This document shows, one piece after another, positions 43,477-52,688 of a DNA stretch of 55,233 bases. The first letter of the stretch is position 1. Every line of letters starts with the position of its first letter. The DNA is from Gammaproteobacteria bacterium (GTDB lineage: Bacteria > Pseudomonadota > Gammaproteobacteria > Steroidobacterales > Foliamicaceae), in assembly GCA_026708965.1 (NCBI GenBank), contig JAPOTY010000030.1:1-55233 (forward strand). Direction: 5' to 3'. The notes under the pieces are model-generated. The model made no database searches and was not told where the DNA came from. It saw only the letters and a list, made by a program, of their open reading frames with translations. The translations under genes and the position numbers were made by a program.

Positions 43477-44490
43477 GTGACCGCAAGAATCGCAATCAAC
43501 GGCTATGGACGAATCGGGCGCTGCGTGCTGCGCGCGCTCTACGAGGGGCCGCATCGCGGCGCCCTGCGGATCGTCGCGATCAATGATCTGGGAGACACGA
43601 GCACCAACGCGCACCTGACGCGCTTCGACACCGCGCACGGGCGTTTCGGTCCGGATATTGCCGTGGACGGCGATGCTCTGGTGGTGGATGGCGACCGCAT
43701 CCGCGTGCTGGCCGAGCGCAGCCCCGGGCAATTGCCCTGGGCGGAACTGGGCGTGGATGCCGTGCTGGAGTGCACCGGGCTGTTCAGCACCCGCGAAAAG
43801 GCGGGCGCCCATCTTGAGGCCGGCGCCAAGCGGGTAGTGATTTCCGCGCCTGCGGGCAAGGATATCGATGCCACCGTGGTGTACGGCGTCAATCACGATG
43901 TGCTGCGCTCCCGCCACACGCTGGTGTCCAACGCTTCCTGCACCACCAATTGCTTGGCGCCGCTCGCCAAGGTGCTGCACGCGGTCGTGGGCATCGAGCA
44001 CGGCATCATGAACACGGTGCATAGCTACACCAACGACCAGGTGCTCACTGACGTTTATCACAAGGACCTGCGCCGCGCCCGTTCCGCCACCCAGTCGATG
44101 ATTCCCACCAAAACCGGCGCGGCCGCTGCCGTGGGCCTGGTGCTTCCGGAGCTGGATGGCCGGCTGGACGGTTTCTCGGTGCGGGTTCCCACCATCAATG
44201 TATCGCTGGTCGATCTCACTTTCCGCGCCTCGCGCGCCACCACTGCGGAGGAGATCGACGCGGCCATGCAGGCTGCGGCCGGCGGCGAGTTGCAGGGCGT
44301 GCTGGCGGTTAATGACGAGCCCTTGGTTTCGATCGACTTCAACCACTGCCCCTACTCCTCGGTTTACGACAGCGGCATGACCAAGGTCCTGGGCGGCGAT
44401 CTGGTGAAGGTCTGCTCCTGGTACGACAACGAATGGGGTTTCGCCAACCGCATGCTCGACACCACCCTGGCCCTGCTCAACGCGCCCTGA
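43477..44490 (+). CDS. gap: Glyceraldehyde-3-phosphate dehydrogenase
   Basis: 337 residues. The NAD-binding start is [18 protein letters not shown], and the catalytic Cys155 lies in [13 protein letters not shown] with the partner His in the HSYTNDQ stretch. The substrate-loop region is [17 protein letters not shown] and the C-terminus has [12 protein letters not shown]. In some gammaproteobacteria this slot between tkt and pgk holds epd (erythrose-4-phosphate dehydrogenase); the residues here fit GAPDH but dual use is possible. The GTG start at 43477 has GAGG upstream. The stop overlaps pgk as TGATG. Confidence 0.92.
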   Translation: MTARIAINGYGRIGRCVLRALYEGPHRGALRIVAINDLGDTSTNAHLTRFDTAHGRFGPDIAVDGDALVVDGDRIRVLAERSPGQLPWAELGVDAVLECTGLFSTREKAGAHLEAGAKRVVISAPAGKDIDATVVYGVNHDVLRSRHTLVSNASCTTNCLAPLAKVLHAVVGIEHGIMNTVHSYTNDQVLTDVYHKDLRRARSATQSMIPTKTGAAAAVGLVLPELDGRLDGFSVRVPTINVSLVDLTFRASRATTAEEIDAAMQAAAGGELQGVLAVNDEPLVSIDFNHCPYSSVYDSGMTKVLGGDLVKVCSWYDNEWGFANRMLDTTLALLNAP

Positions 44491-45662
44491 TGCCTCTTCG
44501 GCCCCTGGCCTCCGCCGAACTGGCCGGGCGGCGGGTCATGATTCGCTCGGATCTGAATGTGCCGCTGGAAAACGGCCGGGTCGCGAACGGGCAGCGCATT
44601 CAAGCGGCGCTCCCGGCCATCCGCCATTGCCTGGACCAGGGGGCCGCAGTGATTCTGCTGTCGCACCTAGGGCGTCCGCGGCCGGGATCGTTCGACCCGC
44701 GTTATTCGTTGGCGCCGGTGGCCGCGGAACTTAGCCGCGCCTTGCGGATGCCCGTGCCGCTCAGCCGGAACTGGCTTAACGGGCTGGATGTATCGCCCGG
44801 AGAAGTGGCGTTATGCGAGAACGTGCGCTTCAATCCCGGGGAAAAAGAGGATTCCGCCGAACTTGGTCGGCGCATGGCGGCCTTGTGCGATATTTATGTG
44901 ATGGATGCTTTCGCCAGCGCGCACCGGGCCCACGCCAGCGTTCATGCGGTTGCGCTGGCCGCGCGCGCGGCCTGCGCCGGCCCCCTGCTGCTGTCCGAGC
45001 TTGCGGCGCTTGAGGCCGCGTTTGCCAATCCGGCCCGCCCGCTGGTGGCTATTGTCGGCGGCGCCAAAGTTTCCGGAAAACTTGGCCTGCTCGCCTCTCT
45101 GGCCGCGAAAGCCGATGTGCTGATTCCGGGCGGCGGGATCGCCAACACCCTGCTGGGCGCGGCCGGCACGCCGATCGGAATCTCGCTGGCCGAACCTGAT
45201 CTGCATGCTCAGGCGCTGGACCTGCTCAGGGCCAGGGCAGAGCTGATGCTTCCCATCGATGCCGTTTTGGCGCCTTCTCCCGATCAGGCTGAAGCGGCCC
45301 GTATTGCCGCAATCGGCCAGGTGGGCGGCCAGGAGATGATTCTGGATATCGGCCCCGGCACGGCGGAACGATATGCCGCTGCTATCGCTTGCTCCGGCAC
45401 GGTGATCTGGAACGGCCCTTTAGGCTTGTTCGAGATCGAGGCATTCGCTGGCGGCACCCGCAAGATCGCCGAAGCCGTTGCCGCCAGCGCTGCTTATCGT
45501 CTGGCCGGGGGCGGAGACACCCTGCGGGCCTTGGATGACTTCGGCCTGGCTCCGGCGCTGGACCACTTGTGCACGGGCGGGGGCGCTATGCTCGCTTGGC
45601 TGGAGGGCGGCCAGCTGCCGGCCATCGCCGCCCTTGAGAGCCGCGCCGAAGGCGAATCGTAA
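44490..45662 (+). CDS. pgk: Phosphoglycerate kinase
   Basis: 390 residues. Transfers phosphate between 1,3-bisphosphoglycerate and ADP. Marks are IRSDLNVPLENGRVANGQRI, SHLGRPRPGSFDPRYSLAPV, ENVRFNPGEKEDS, AIVGGAKVSGKLGLL, IPGGGIANTLLGAAG, IWNGPLGLFEIEAF and the C-terminal CTGGGAMLAWLEGG(QLPAI). ATG overlaps the gap stop (TGATG). Confidence 0.97.
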   Translation: MPLRPLASAELAGRRVMIRSDLNVPLENGRVANGQRIQAALPAIRHCLDQGAAVILLSHLGRPRPGSFDPRYSLAPVAAELSRALRMPVPLSRNWLNGLDVSPGEVALCENVRFNPGEKEDSAELGRRMAALCDIYVMDAFASAHRAHASVHAVALAARAACAGPLLLSELAALEAAFANPARPLVAIVGGAKVSGKLGLLASLAAKADVLIPGGGIANTLLGAAGTPIGISLAEPDLHAQALDLLRARAELMLPIDAVLAPSPDQAEAARIAAIGQVGGQEMILDIGPGTAERYAAAIACSGTVIWNGPLGLFEIEAFAGGTRKIAEAVAASAAYRLAGGGDTLRALDDFGLAPALDHLCTGGGAMLAWLEGGQLPAIAALESRAEGES

Positions 45663-45690
45663 AACGTTCGCCGTGTATGATGCTGCGCGT

Positions 45691-47121
45691 ATGCGCCGCA
45701 CCAAGATCATCGCCACCTTAGGTCCTGCCACGGACCGCTTGGAGGTATTGCGCGATGTGATTGAAGGGGGCGCGGACGTGCTGCGTCTTAATTTCTCTCA
45801 TGGCGGTTGGGATGAGCGCTACCGCCGCATAGAGCAGGCGCGCGGCATGGCTGACGACTTAGGCTGTTGCGTGGCGCTGCTAGGCGATCTGCAGGGCCCG
45901 AAAATCCGCATCGCGGGCTTTCGCGACGGTCCTGTGCGGCTTGAGGACGGCGCGGAATTCTTTATCGATCCGGGCCTCGACGGCGACGCGGGCGATGCGC
46001 ATGGCGTTGGAGTGAACATCGCCACGCTGGGGGACGATCTCAAGGAGGGCGATACCCTGCTGCTGGACGATGGCAATGTGGAGCTCAGCGTAGCGAGCAT
46101 CCGGGCCGGCCGGGTGCATTGCCGGGTAGTGCATGGCGGCGTGGTGTCGGATCAGAAGGGCGTCAACAAGCGCGGCGGCGGCCTGCTGTCGGTGCCTGCG
46201 CTTACCGAAGAGGATTGCGCGGACCTCAAGCTGGCGGCGAAAGCGGGCCTGGATTGGATCGCCGTGTCCTTCGTGCGCGATGGAGCGGATATCGAAGCCG
46301 CGCGCGAACTGATCCGGAGCGCTGGAGGCCAAGCGCACATCATTGCCAAGATCGAACGTTCCGAAGCGCTCGACAATCTCGATGAAATTCTCGATGCGGC
46401 GGATGCCGTGATGGTGGCGCGCGGAGACCTTGGCATAGAGACCGGTTACGAGGGGCTGATCGGGCTTCAGAAATCCATTATCCGCCGCGCCCGCGACCGC
46501 CACCGGGTGGTGATTACGGCCACGCAAATGATGGAATCGATGATCGACCGCCCGGTGCCCACGCGCGCCGAGGTGTCCGACGTGTCCAATGCGGTGATGG
46601 ATGGCAGCGACGCGGTGATGCTGTCGGCGGAAAGCGCCGTGGGCGAGTATGCCGCCGAAGCGGTCGCCGCCATGGCATCCATTTGCGAGGGCGCGGAGGC
46701 CTGGCTGCCGGCGCGCAGCGAGGCCAGCCCGGTGACCGAGGGCGCCTTCGAGCGCGTGGACGAGGGGATTGCCAAGGCGGCTATGTATGCCGCCAACCAC
46801 ATGGATGTGCGGGCGATCGCCGCGCTCACGGAATCCGGGGCCACTGCTTTGTGGATGTCCAGGATCCGCGCCGATATTCCCATATTCGCCCTCACGCGGC
46901 ATGCCGCCACCCAGCGCCGGGTCACGCTGTACCGGGGCGTGGTGCCAGTCGCTTTCGATGTGACGCATACCGAATCCGATAGGCTGTTTCGGGAAATTTT
47001 CAGGTGTCTCCGGGACGCAGGCGGCTTGGAGCACGGAGACTTGGTGATTATTACCAAGGGCGCCATTACGGGCGTGTCCGGCCACACTGACTCGCTGACC
47101 GTTTTGCCGCTGGAATTCTGA
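45691..47121 (+). CDS. pyk: Pyruvate kinase
   Basis: 476 residues. Converts phosphoenolpyruvate and ADP to pyruvate and ATP. It begins RRTKIIATLGPATD and shows LRLNFSHG, DLQGPKIRI, KIERSEALDNLDEIL, the signature VMVARGDLGIE and ITATQMMESMIDRPVPTRAE, DVSNAVMDGSDAVMLSAESA and an allosteric C-domain. I chose the ATG at 45691, 28 bases after pgk; an in-frame GTG at 45673 is possible. It completes the lower-glycolysis block. No fba is present in the window. Confidence 0.95.
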   Translation: MRRTKIIATLGPATDRLEVLRDVIEGGADVLRLNFSHGGWDERYRRIEQARGMADDLGCCVALLGDLQGPKIRIAGFRDGPVRLEDGAEFFIDPGLDGDAGDAHGVGVNIATLGDDLKEGDTLLLDDGNVELSVASIRAGRVHCRVVHGGVVSDQKGVNKRGGGLLSVPALTEEDCADLKLAAKAGLDWIAVSFVRDGADIEAARELIRSAGGQAHIIAKIERSEALDNLDEILDAADAVMVARGDLGIETGYEGLIGLQKSIIRRARDRHRVVITATQMMESMIDRPVPTRAEVSDVSNAVMDGSDAVMLSAESAVGEYAAEAVAAMASICEGAEAWLPARSEASPVTEGAFERVDEGIAKAAMYAANHMDVRAIAALTESGATALWMSRIRADIPIFALTRHAATQRRVTLYRGVVPVAFDVTHTESDRLFREIFRCLRDAGGLEHGDLVIITKGAITGVSGHTDSLTVLPLEF

Positions 47122-47187
47122 AAGGGCGCGGTGCGATGCCAGCTTCGGTAGAATGCCGCTTGCCATGAACGAGACGGGCGACCGAAG

Positions 47188-48537
47188 ATGCCTCAGCGCG
47201 CACACGACTCTTCCCGGCGGGAGGCGCTGCGCGCCTTGCTGGCGGAGGATGCCAAGCCACGCCTGCGCCGTCTCGTCCATTCGCTGAATCCCCGCGAAGC
47301 CGCGCTCCTGCTTGAATCCCTGCCGCCGCGGCGGCGCCCTCTGGCTTGGGAACTCGTTGACGAGGAGGACGAGGGCGAGATCCTCGTTGAGCTGAACGAG
47401 GAGGTTCGCGCCCAGATGATGGCGGGCATGGAATCCGCAGCCCTTGTGGACGCGGCCGAGGGCCTGGCCTTGGACGATCTTGCCGATCTTATCGGCGCCC
47501 TTCCGGATGACATCACCGAGCGGATTATTCGTTCGCTCGACCGGGAAGACCGGCAGCTTCTCCGTTCCGTGCTCATCTTTCCGCCCGATTCGGCCGGCGG
47601 GATCATGGTGCCGGAAACGGTTTCGGCGCAACCCGAAATGACCCTCGAGGCGGTGCTGGCCAGCCTGCGCGCGCATCCCGAGTTGCCCGAAGATATCTAT
47701 TGCGTTTATGTGGTTGACCGGGACCAGCGCTACCGAGGCGTTTTGCAGGTTCGCGATCTGCTGGGCGGCTCGCCCGACGCAACAGCGGGCGATCTGATGG
47801 ATACCGAGCCGCGCCCCATTCATTGCGATGCGCCCGCATCGGATGTGGTTCTTCAGTTTCAGAATATCGACAGTTCGGTCGCGGCGGTGGTGGATAACGA
47901 CGGCCGGCTGATCGGGCAGATCACGGCCGATGACGTGGTGGATGTGTTGCGCGACCAGAATGACCGCGAGATTCTGGGTTCGGTCGGCCTGGATGAAGAG
48001 GACGACATGTTCGCGCCGGTCGCGGCCAGCGCCGGGCGCCGCGCGCTCTGGCTGGGGCTGAACCTGGTGACCGCGCTGGTCGCGGCCGGGGTGGTGGCCT
48101 GGTTCAAGCCGGCGGTGGAAAGGGTGGCTTTGCTGGCCGTGCTGCTGCCGGTGGTGGCCAGCATGGGCGGAATTGCCGGCAGCCAGACGCTCACGCTGAT
48201 GGTGCGCGGCCTATCGCAGGGGCGGATTCAAAATTCCAATGCGCGCTGGCTGCTGCGCAAGGAATTGGCAGTGGGGCTTCTTAACGGCATGGGCTGGGCG
48301 CTGGTTGTGGCGCTGGTCACTTTCGGCGTATTCAGCAACTTGGAGGTGGCTCTCATCGCCGGCGCTGCCATTGCGATCAACCTGCTGGCCGCCGCTGCTT
48401 CCGGGGTTTTGGTGCCGCTCATACTGCGGCGCATCAATATCGACCCGGCGCTGGCGGGCGGCGTCGTGCTGACCACTATCACCGACGTGATCGGCTTCGC
48501 GGCTTTTCTCGGTCTGGCGAGCATGCTCCTGCTCTAA
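47188..48537 (+). CDS. mgtE: Magnesium transporter MgtE
   Basis: 449 residues. The cytoplasmic N-domain (helical, MgtE_N) and two CBS domains (VYVVDRDQRYRGVLQVRDLL; VAAVVDNDGRLIGQITADDV) sense Mg2+ and lead into about five membrane helices (WLGLNLVTALVAAGVVAWF, VALLAVLLPVVASMGGIAG, and others). The pore region GGIAGSQTLTLMVRGL matches the family's ion-selectivity segment. The stop is followed after six bases by a long hairpin repeat (unit D). Confidence 0.95.
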   Translation: MPQRAHDSSRREALRALLAEDAKPRLRRLVHSLNPREAALLLESLPPRRRPLAWELVDEEDEGEILVELNEEVRAQMMAGMESAALVDAAEGLALDDLADLIGALPDDITERIIRSLDREDRQLLRSVLIFPPDSAGGIMVPETVSAQPEMTLEAVLASLRAHPELPEDIYCVYVVDRDQRYRGVLQVRDLLGGSPDATAGDLMDTEPRPIHCDAPASDVVLQFQNIDSSVAAVVDNDGRLIGQITADDVVDVLRDQNDREILGSVGLDEEDDMFAPVAASAGRRALWLGLNLVTALVAAGVVAWFKPAVERVALLAVLLPVVASMGGIAGSQTLTLMVRGLSQGRIQNSNARWLLRKELAVGLLNGMGWALVVALVTFGVFSNLEVALIAGAAIAINLLAAAASGVLVPLILRRINIDPALAGGVVLTTITDVIGFAAFLGLASMLLL

Positions 48538-48543
48538 CCCTTC

Positions 48544-48670
48544 GCCCTGCGCTTGCCCCTGCCTCGCGGGAGACGCAAGAACCCATCCATGGGGCTCGGC
48601 TGGTTCGCGCCGGGACATCGGCGCTCACCCTGCCCCAGACGCTCCCGCGAGGCAGGGGCAAGCGCAGGGC
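48544..48670. repeat. Long hairpin repeat unit D (29-bp perfect arms)
   Basis: 48544-48572 is the exact reverse complement of 48642-48670, around a 69-base spacer. The spacer start carries the same 28-base core (48569-48596) as unit A at 36393-36420 with one difference, although the outer arm sequences of the two units differ. It starts six bases after the mgtE stop and could act as a transcription end or mRNA-stabilising structure. No T-tract follows. Confidence 0.95.
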
Positions 48671-48707
48671 TTGAGCTTGCTGTTCGCGTAATCTATGGCG
48701 GGGTGAC

Positions 48708-49148
48708 ATGATGCCGGGGATTCAAGATATGGAAGCGGTACGCGTGGCGGCCGGCGTGATTCGGCGGAGCGACGGGCGGGTGCTGGTGTCAAGGCGGCTG
48801 CCGGGGAGGCACATGGCGGGCGCCTGGGAGTTCCCTGGAGGCAAGGTCCGGGACCTGGAAACGCCTCGTCAGGCGCTGAGCCGCGAGTTGCGCGAGGAGC
48901 TCGGCATCTCAGTCCGCCGGGCGCGCAGGATCATGAGCTACGAACAGGAATACCCGGATCGGCTGATCGAACTGCATTTCTATCAGGTTAGCGAATACTC
49001 AGGGGTTCCGCTCGGGTGCGAGCAGCAGGAACTGGCGTGGGAGTTCCCCGAGCGCCTTGCTGAGATGGGCTTCTTGCCCGCCGATCGCCCGCTGGTGGAA
49101 TTTCTGATTCAGCAGACGGCCAGCATGAAAGTGAATTTGGGCCGGTAG
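48708..49148 (+). CDS. mutT: MutT-type Nudix hydrolase (8-oxo-dGTP diphosphatase)
   Basis: 146 residues. The Nudix box is complete: Gly45, Glu51, Arg59-Glu60-Leu61, Glu63-Glu64, Gly66 (region GGKVRDLETPRQALSREL onward). The start VAAGVIRRSDGRVLVSRRLPG and AGAWEFPGGK are MutT-like. Its place next to zapD and coaE is that of mutT in gammaproteobacteria. It sanitises oxidised guanine nucleotides in homologues. The ATG at 48708 is preferred; a second at 48729 is possible. The last 40 bases overlap the end of zapD on the other strand. Confidence 0.92.
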   Translation: MMPGIQDMEAVRVAAGVIRRSDGRVLVSRRLPGRHMAGAWEFPGGKVRDLETPRQALSRELREELGISVRRARRIMSYEQEYPDRLIELHFYQVSEYSGVPLGCEQQELAWEFPERLAEMGFLPADRPLVEFLIQQTASMKVNLGR

Positions 49149-49903
49149 AGTTCTCCGGCCTTGTCGCCGGAAGGTGTCTTGAGGAACCGCACGTGGATCT
49201 TGCCGCTATCGGACGCGCCGCTCGCTTGCGGAAAGCAGGGAATATCTTTGGGCATGCCGATTCGGACCATCCATAGTTCCTGGTCGCGGCTAATGGAAGC
49301 CACGAAGCTGCCTTGATCGGCCTCGCAATTGTGGTAGTCGCCGCGTTCGCGCAGCAACGCCAGAAACTTACGGTTGGCGTTCAGTAGCGGCCCCAAGGCC
49401 TCAACCCATTTCAGGAAATCTTCGCGGCAGCGTTCCGCCGGGGCCTGCAGCCACCATTGATACACCGGCAGATCCACCGCCATCGCTGCGTCCGTTACCG
49501 AATCGCGATGGCGCAGCGCGCTGATCAGCGGGTCAAAGCGGAGATTTCTGCCCGTGCTGGCCTTCAATTGCACAAGCTCCTCGCGGAATTGCTCAAGTTC
49601 GTCAAGAAGGGCCTTGAGGTTCTCCTGCCTGATATCCTCCCGGGCGCGCAGGACCTGGTAGTTGCGCTGCAGGTAATAGATCTGCTGAAGCAGATGGGCC
49701 CGCAGGTCCTCGCGGAACACCAGGTCCACCACGCTCAGGACCGCATGGACCGCCGGGCGGTCGAGCGCGCCGCTGCGGTGGTTGGCGGCGGCCGCGAGCT
49801 GGCGGTCAAGGACTTCCAGGCGCAGAAACAGGCGAATGCTGTCGCGCAGCGGGAATTCGTACAACGCATTCGCGACGCCATGCGAGCCGACGAAATCGTT
49901 CAT
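49109..49903 (-). CDS. zapD: Cell division protein ZapD (FtsZ-binding)
   Basis: 264 residues of the ZapD/YacF family, which bundles FtsZ filaments at midcell. Recognisable parts are ALYEFPLRDSIRLFLRLEVL, FREDLRAHLLQQIYYLQRNY, YQWWLQAPAERCREDFLKWV and IGMPKDIPCFP. It lies between coaE and mutT, the classic order. It converges with mutT and their coding regions overlap by 40 bases. Confidence 0.93.
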   Translation of the reverse strand: MNDFVGSHGVANALYEFPLRDSIRLFLRLEVLDRQLAAAANHRSGALDRPAVHAVLSVVDLVFREDLRAHLLQQIYYLQRNYQVLRAREDIRQENLKALLDELEQFREELVQLKASTGRNLRFDPLISALRHRDSVTDAAMAVDLPVYQWWLQAPAERCREDFLKWVEALGPLLNANRKFLALLRERGDYHNCEADQGSFVASISRDQELWMVRIGMPKDIPCFPQASGASDSGKIHVRFLKTPSGDKAGELYRPKFTFMLAVC

Positions 49904-49943
49904 TCAGGGCGGGTGGGGGGTAGTGGCTGATCCGCCGCGTATC

Positions 49944-50573
49944 TTATCGCTTTTCCCGATTTCGGGCTTTGTTTTCTCCAAGATAAAGGAGGTGGAGATG
50001 ATTGGCCTGCGCACGCAACGCTTCAATGGATCCATCGTTGAGGATGATATCGTTGGCCAGGGCGCGGCGCTGACGACGGCTTGCTTGGGCTGCGATGATC
50101 GCGCGGGCCAGCTTGCCGGTGATGCCGTCACGCGCTCTCAGCCTCTCCATCTGCAGTTTCCGCGGCGCGTCGATCACCAGCACCCGGTCGATTCCGGCGC
50201 TGAAGCCGGTCTCGGCCAGTAGCGGAATCACCATCACCAAGTAGCTGCCGGGCGTTGCTCGGGCGCGTTCCCAGGCTGCGCGGCGGATGCGCGGATGCAG
50301 GATCGCCTCAAGCCGCTTGCGCGCATCTCGATCGGCAAACACCTTCTCGCGCAGCGCCGCCCGGTCCAGCGCGCCGTTGCGCGCCACCAGGCTGGCTCCG
50401 AACTCGCCGGCGATTTCTTCAACCGCCGGCAGGCCCGGGGCTGTTTGCTCGCGGGCAATCATATCGGTGTCCACGATCGCGGCCCCAAGCTCCGCCAGGT
50501 GGTCGGCCACGACGCTCTTGCCGCTGGCGATTCCGCCCGTAAGGCCCAGTGTGAATCGTCTGGTCGCGTTCAC
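49944..50573 (-). CDS. coaE: Dephospho-CoA kinase
   Basis: 209 residues. Last step of coenzyme A synthesis. P-loop GLTGGIASGKSVV, then AAIVDTDMIARE, ILHPRIRRAAWERA, VIPLLAETG and the C-terminal QASRRQRRALANDIILNDGS. The GTG start at 50573 lies two bases after the pilD stop. Coupling to pilD is common in this pilus cluster. Confidence 0.96.
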   Translation of the reverse strand: MNATRRFTLGLTGGIASGKSVVADHLAELGAAIVDTDMIAREQTAPGLPAVEEIAGEFGASLVARNGALDRAALREKVFADRDARKRLEAILHPRIRRAAWERARATPGSYLVMVIPLLAETGFSAGIDRVLVIDAPRKLQMERLRARDGITGKLARAIIAAQASRRQRRALANDIILNDGSIEALRAQANHLHLLYLGENKARNREKR

Positions 50574-50575
50574 GA

Positions 50576-51418
50576 TCAGCCAGGTATGCCGAGGCCGAAT
50601 AGATTGGCGGCCTGCGGCCCCAGAAAGAGCGCGAACAAGCCGCCTGCTGCCAGAAACGGACCGAATGGAAGCGGATCGCTGAATGCCGCCCGGCGGCTGA
50701 GAACCAGCGGTAGCGCCACGGCCAGGCCGGCAGTGGCCGACAAGCCCATGATTAGCGGCAGTCCGCTAATGCCGGTCCAAGCGCCCAGCGCCGCAAACAG
50801 TTTCATGTCGCCCCCGCCAAGCCCGTCGCGCTTGCGCAGCGCCCTCCAGACAAGGTTGATGGTCCATAGCGCGGCATATCCCGCAATGGCTCCTGCGATG
50901 GCCTGCCGGGGTTCGAGGAACGGCAGCTCAGGCAGGTTGGGCGCAAACGGGGATTGCGGGACCAGGCTCAGGGCCAGCCCCGACCATAGAAGGCCGAGCG
51001 TCAGGCGATCCGGCAGCAGGCCATGCTCAAGGTCGATCAGCGCCAGGGCAACGAGGGTTACACATGCCAGCAGTGCGGCCCAGGCGTGCAGGCCGGCGCC
51101 GAACACGTGCCAGCAGGCCAGCGCCAGCAGGCCGCATAGCGCTTCGCTTGCAGGGTAGCGCCAGTGGATTCGGCAGGCGCAGTTGGCGCAGCGGCCTTTG
51201 AGGAAAACGAAACTCAGCAGCGGGATGTTGTGCCTGAGGCGGATGGCGGTTCGGCACGAAGGGCATTGCGAGCCCGGCCGGTCCAGCGCCAGGCCGCGCG
51301 GCAGCCGATAGACCAGCATGCCCGCGAAGCTGCCGAGGGCCAGCCCGAAGAGCGCGGCGAACGCGCCGGTCCATGCGGGCAGCGGCTGCCAGAGGTTCTG
51401 CTCCCAGAAAAAGTCCAT
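50576..51418 (-). CDS. pilD: Prepilin peptidase / N-methyltransferase
   Basis: 280 residues with several membrane helices. The cytoplasmic loop has the two CxxC pairs (CPSC and CANC) of the methyltransferase-type enzymes. The aspartyl protease residues are in ALIDLEHGLLPD and LGGGDMKLFAALGAW. PilD cleaves the leader of PilA-type prepilins and N-methylates the new terminus. It sits between pilC and coaE on the minus strand. Confidence 0.96.
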   Translation of the reverse strand: MDFFWEQNLWQPLPAWTGAFAALFGLALGSFAGMLVYRLPRGLALDRPGSQCPSCRTAIRLRHNIPLLSFVFLKGRCANCACRIHWRYPASEALCGLLALACWHVFGAGLHAWAALLACVTLVALALIDLEHGLLPDRLTLGLLWSGLALSLVPQSPFAPNLPELPFLEPRQAIAGAIAGYAALWTINLVWRALRKRDGLGGGDMKLFAALGAWTGISGLPLIMGLSATAGLAVALPLVLSRRAAFSDPLPFGPFLAAGGLFALFLGPQAANLFGLGIPG

Positions 51419-51487
51419 GTGCGGCTGGTTTCAACTGACCTTGGTGTTGATGTCCCGAAAGTAACTTTACAGGCAAGCGCCGCCCGT

Positions 51488-52687
51488 TCAGATAACCGAG
51501 CCCATGCCGAAGATAGGCAGGTACATGGCCAGCACCAGACCGCCGATCAGCACGCCTAGGATCGTCATGAGCAGAGGCTCCAGAAGAGCGCCCATGCGGT
51601 CGGCGGCGGTTTGCAGCTCCTCATCGTAGCGTTCGGCCAGGTGCGCGCACATTTCGCCCAGGCGGCCGGTTTCCTCGCCCACGCCCATCATCCGGCCCAG
51701 CGCGGGCGGGAGGATGGCGAGATACGTCATTGCGCGCCGCAGGCCCTGCCCGGCGGCCACTTCCTCGCGAGTGCGCCGGATGGCCGCTTCATAAACGCGG
51801 TTGCCGCAGGCGCCGGCGGCGGCATCCAGGGCTTCGACGGCAGGCAGACCCGCTTCCAGCAGCGTGGCAAGCGTGCGCATGAAGCGGGCGATGGCGGCGC
51901 GCGCGAAAAGACCGCCTATGAAGGGCAGGCGCAGTTTGAGGCGATCTTCCAGGTAACGCGCCCCGCGCATTCGCCTTCGCGTCCAGATCAGCGCGCCGGT
52001 TCCCGCCGCCGCTGCGACCGCCCAGGCAGGACCGCTTTCCCGCAGGCTGTCGGACAGCCCCACGACAACGCGCGTGAGCGGCGGAAGCTCCGCGCCGTAG
52101 CCGGCGAACATGCGCTCGAATTCCGGCACCACGTAAACCAGCATAAGGCCCACCACAACGACGGCAATCCCCACAACCGCAAGCGGGTAGCTTAGGGCCG
52201 ATGATATTTTCCTGCGGATTCGTTCGCGGCGCTCCAGCCAGGTTGCCAGGTTCGCCAGCAGTTCCGGCAAGCGTCCGGAGCCTTCGCCGGCGGCGACAAG
52301 GCTAAGGTGCAAGCTTCCGAAGTGTCTGCCGTGATGCTTCATCGCCTCGCTGAGCGCGGCCCCTGCGGCCACCTCCCTGGACAGGGCTTCGAGCAGTTCC
52401 TGCATCCGTGCCAGATGCTGGCTTTCCGCTGTGATGTCCAGTGCCTGGACCACGGGCAGACCCGCTTCCAGCACTGTGGCCAGCTCACGCACCATGAACG
52501 CCACATCCGCCGGCTTGATGGCGCGGCGCTGGCTGCGGCGCAGGCGTCGGGGCCGAACGCGAATCGGGGTGATGCCGTCGCGCTGCAGCTCGGCCCGCAC
52601 TCTCGTTGCGCTGCTGTCCCGCCGCATGCCCTTCAGCAGGCGCCCGTCCCGCAACCGTCCTTCCCACTGATAGCCTTTCAGAGCCAT
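51488..52687 (-). CDS. pilC: Type IV pilus inner-membrane platform protein PilC
   Basis: 399 residues with two GspF-like repeats: FMVRELATVLEAGLPVVQALDI and FMRTLATLLEAGLPAVEALDA. Three membrane helices are visible (SYPLAVVGIAVVVVGLMLVY; AWAVAAAAGTGALIW; a C-terminal LLMTILGVLIGGLVLAMYL). The ATG at 52687 is chosen because the family starts with a short LKGYQWEGR-like strand. It lies one base after pilB. Confidence 0.95.
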   Translation of the reverse strand: MALKGYQWEGRLRDGRLLKGMRRDSSATRVRAELQRDGITPIRVRPRRLRRSQRRAIKPADVAFMVRELATVLEAGLPVVQALDITAESQHLARMQELLEALSREVAAGAALSEAMKHHGRHFGSLHLSLVAAGEGSGRLPELLANLATWLERRERIRRKISSALSYPLAVVGIAVVVVGLMLVYVVPEFERMFAGYGAELPPLTRVVVGLSDSLRESGPAWAVAAAAGTGALIWTRRRMRGARYLEDRLKLRLPFIGGLFARAAIARFMRTLATLLEAGLPAVEALDAAAGACGNRVYEAAIRRTREEVAAGQGLRRAMTYLAILPPALGRMMGVGEETGRLGEMCAHLAERYDEELQTAADRMGALLEPLLMTILGVLIGGLVLAMYLPIFGMGSVI

Positions 52688-52688
52688 C

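Noticed and set aside
45880-47823. A 647-codon open frame antisense to pyk and mgtE
   Set aside because: It spans the ends of two certain genes, including their intergenic region, and shows no domain; it is a by-product of GC-rich third positions.
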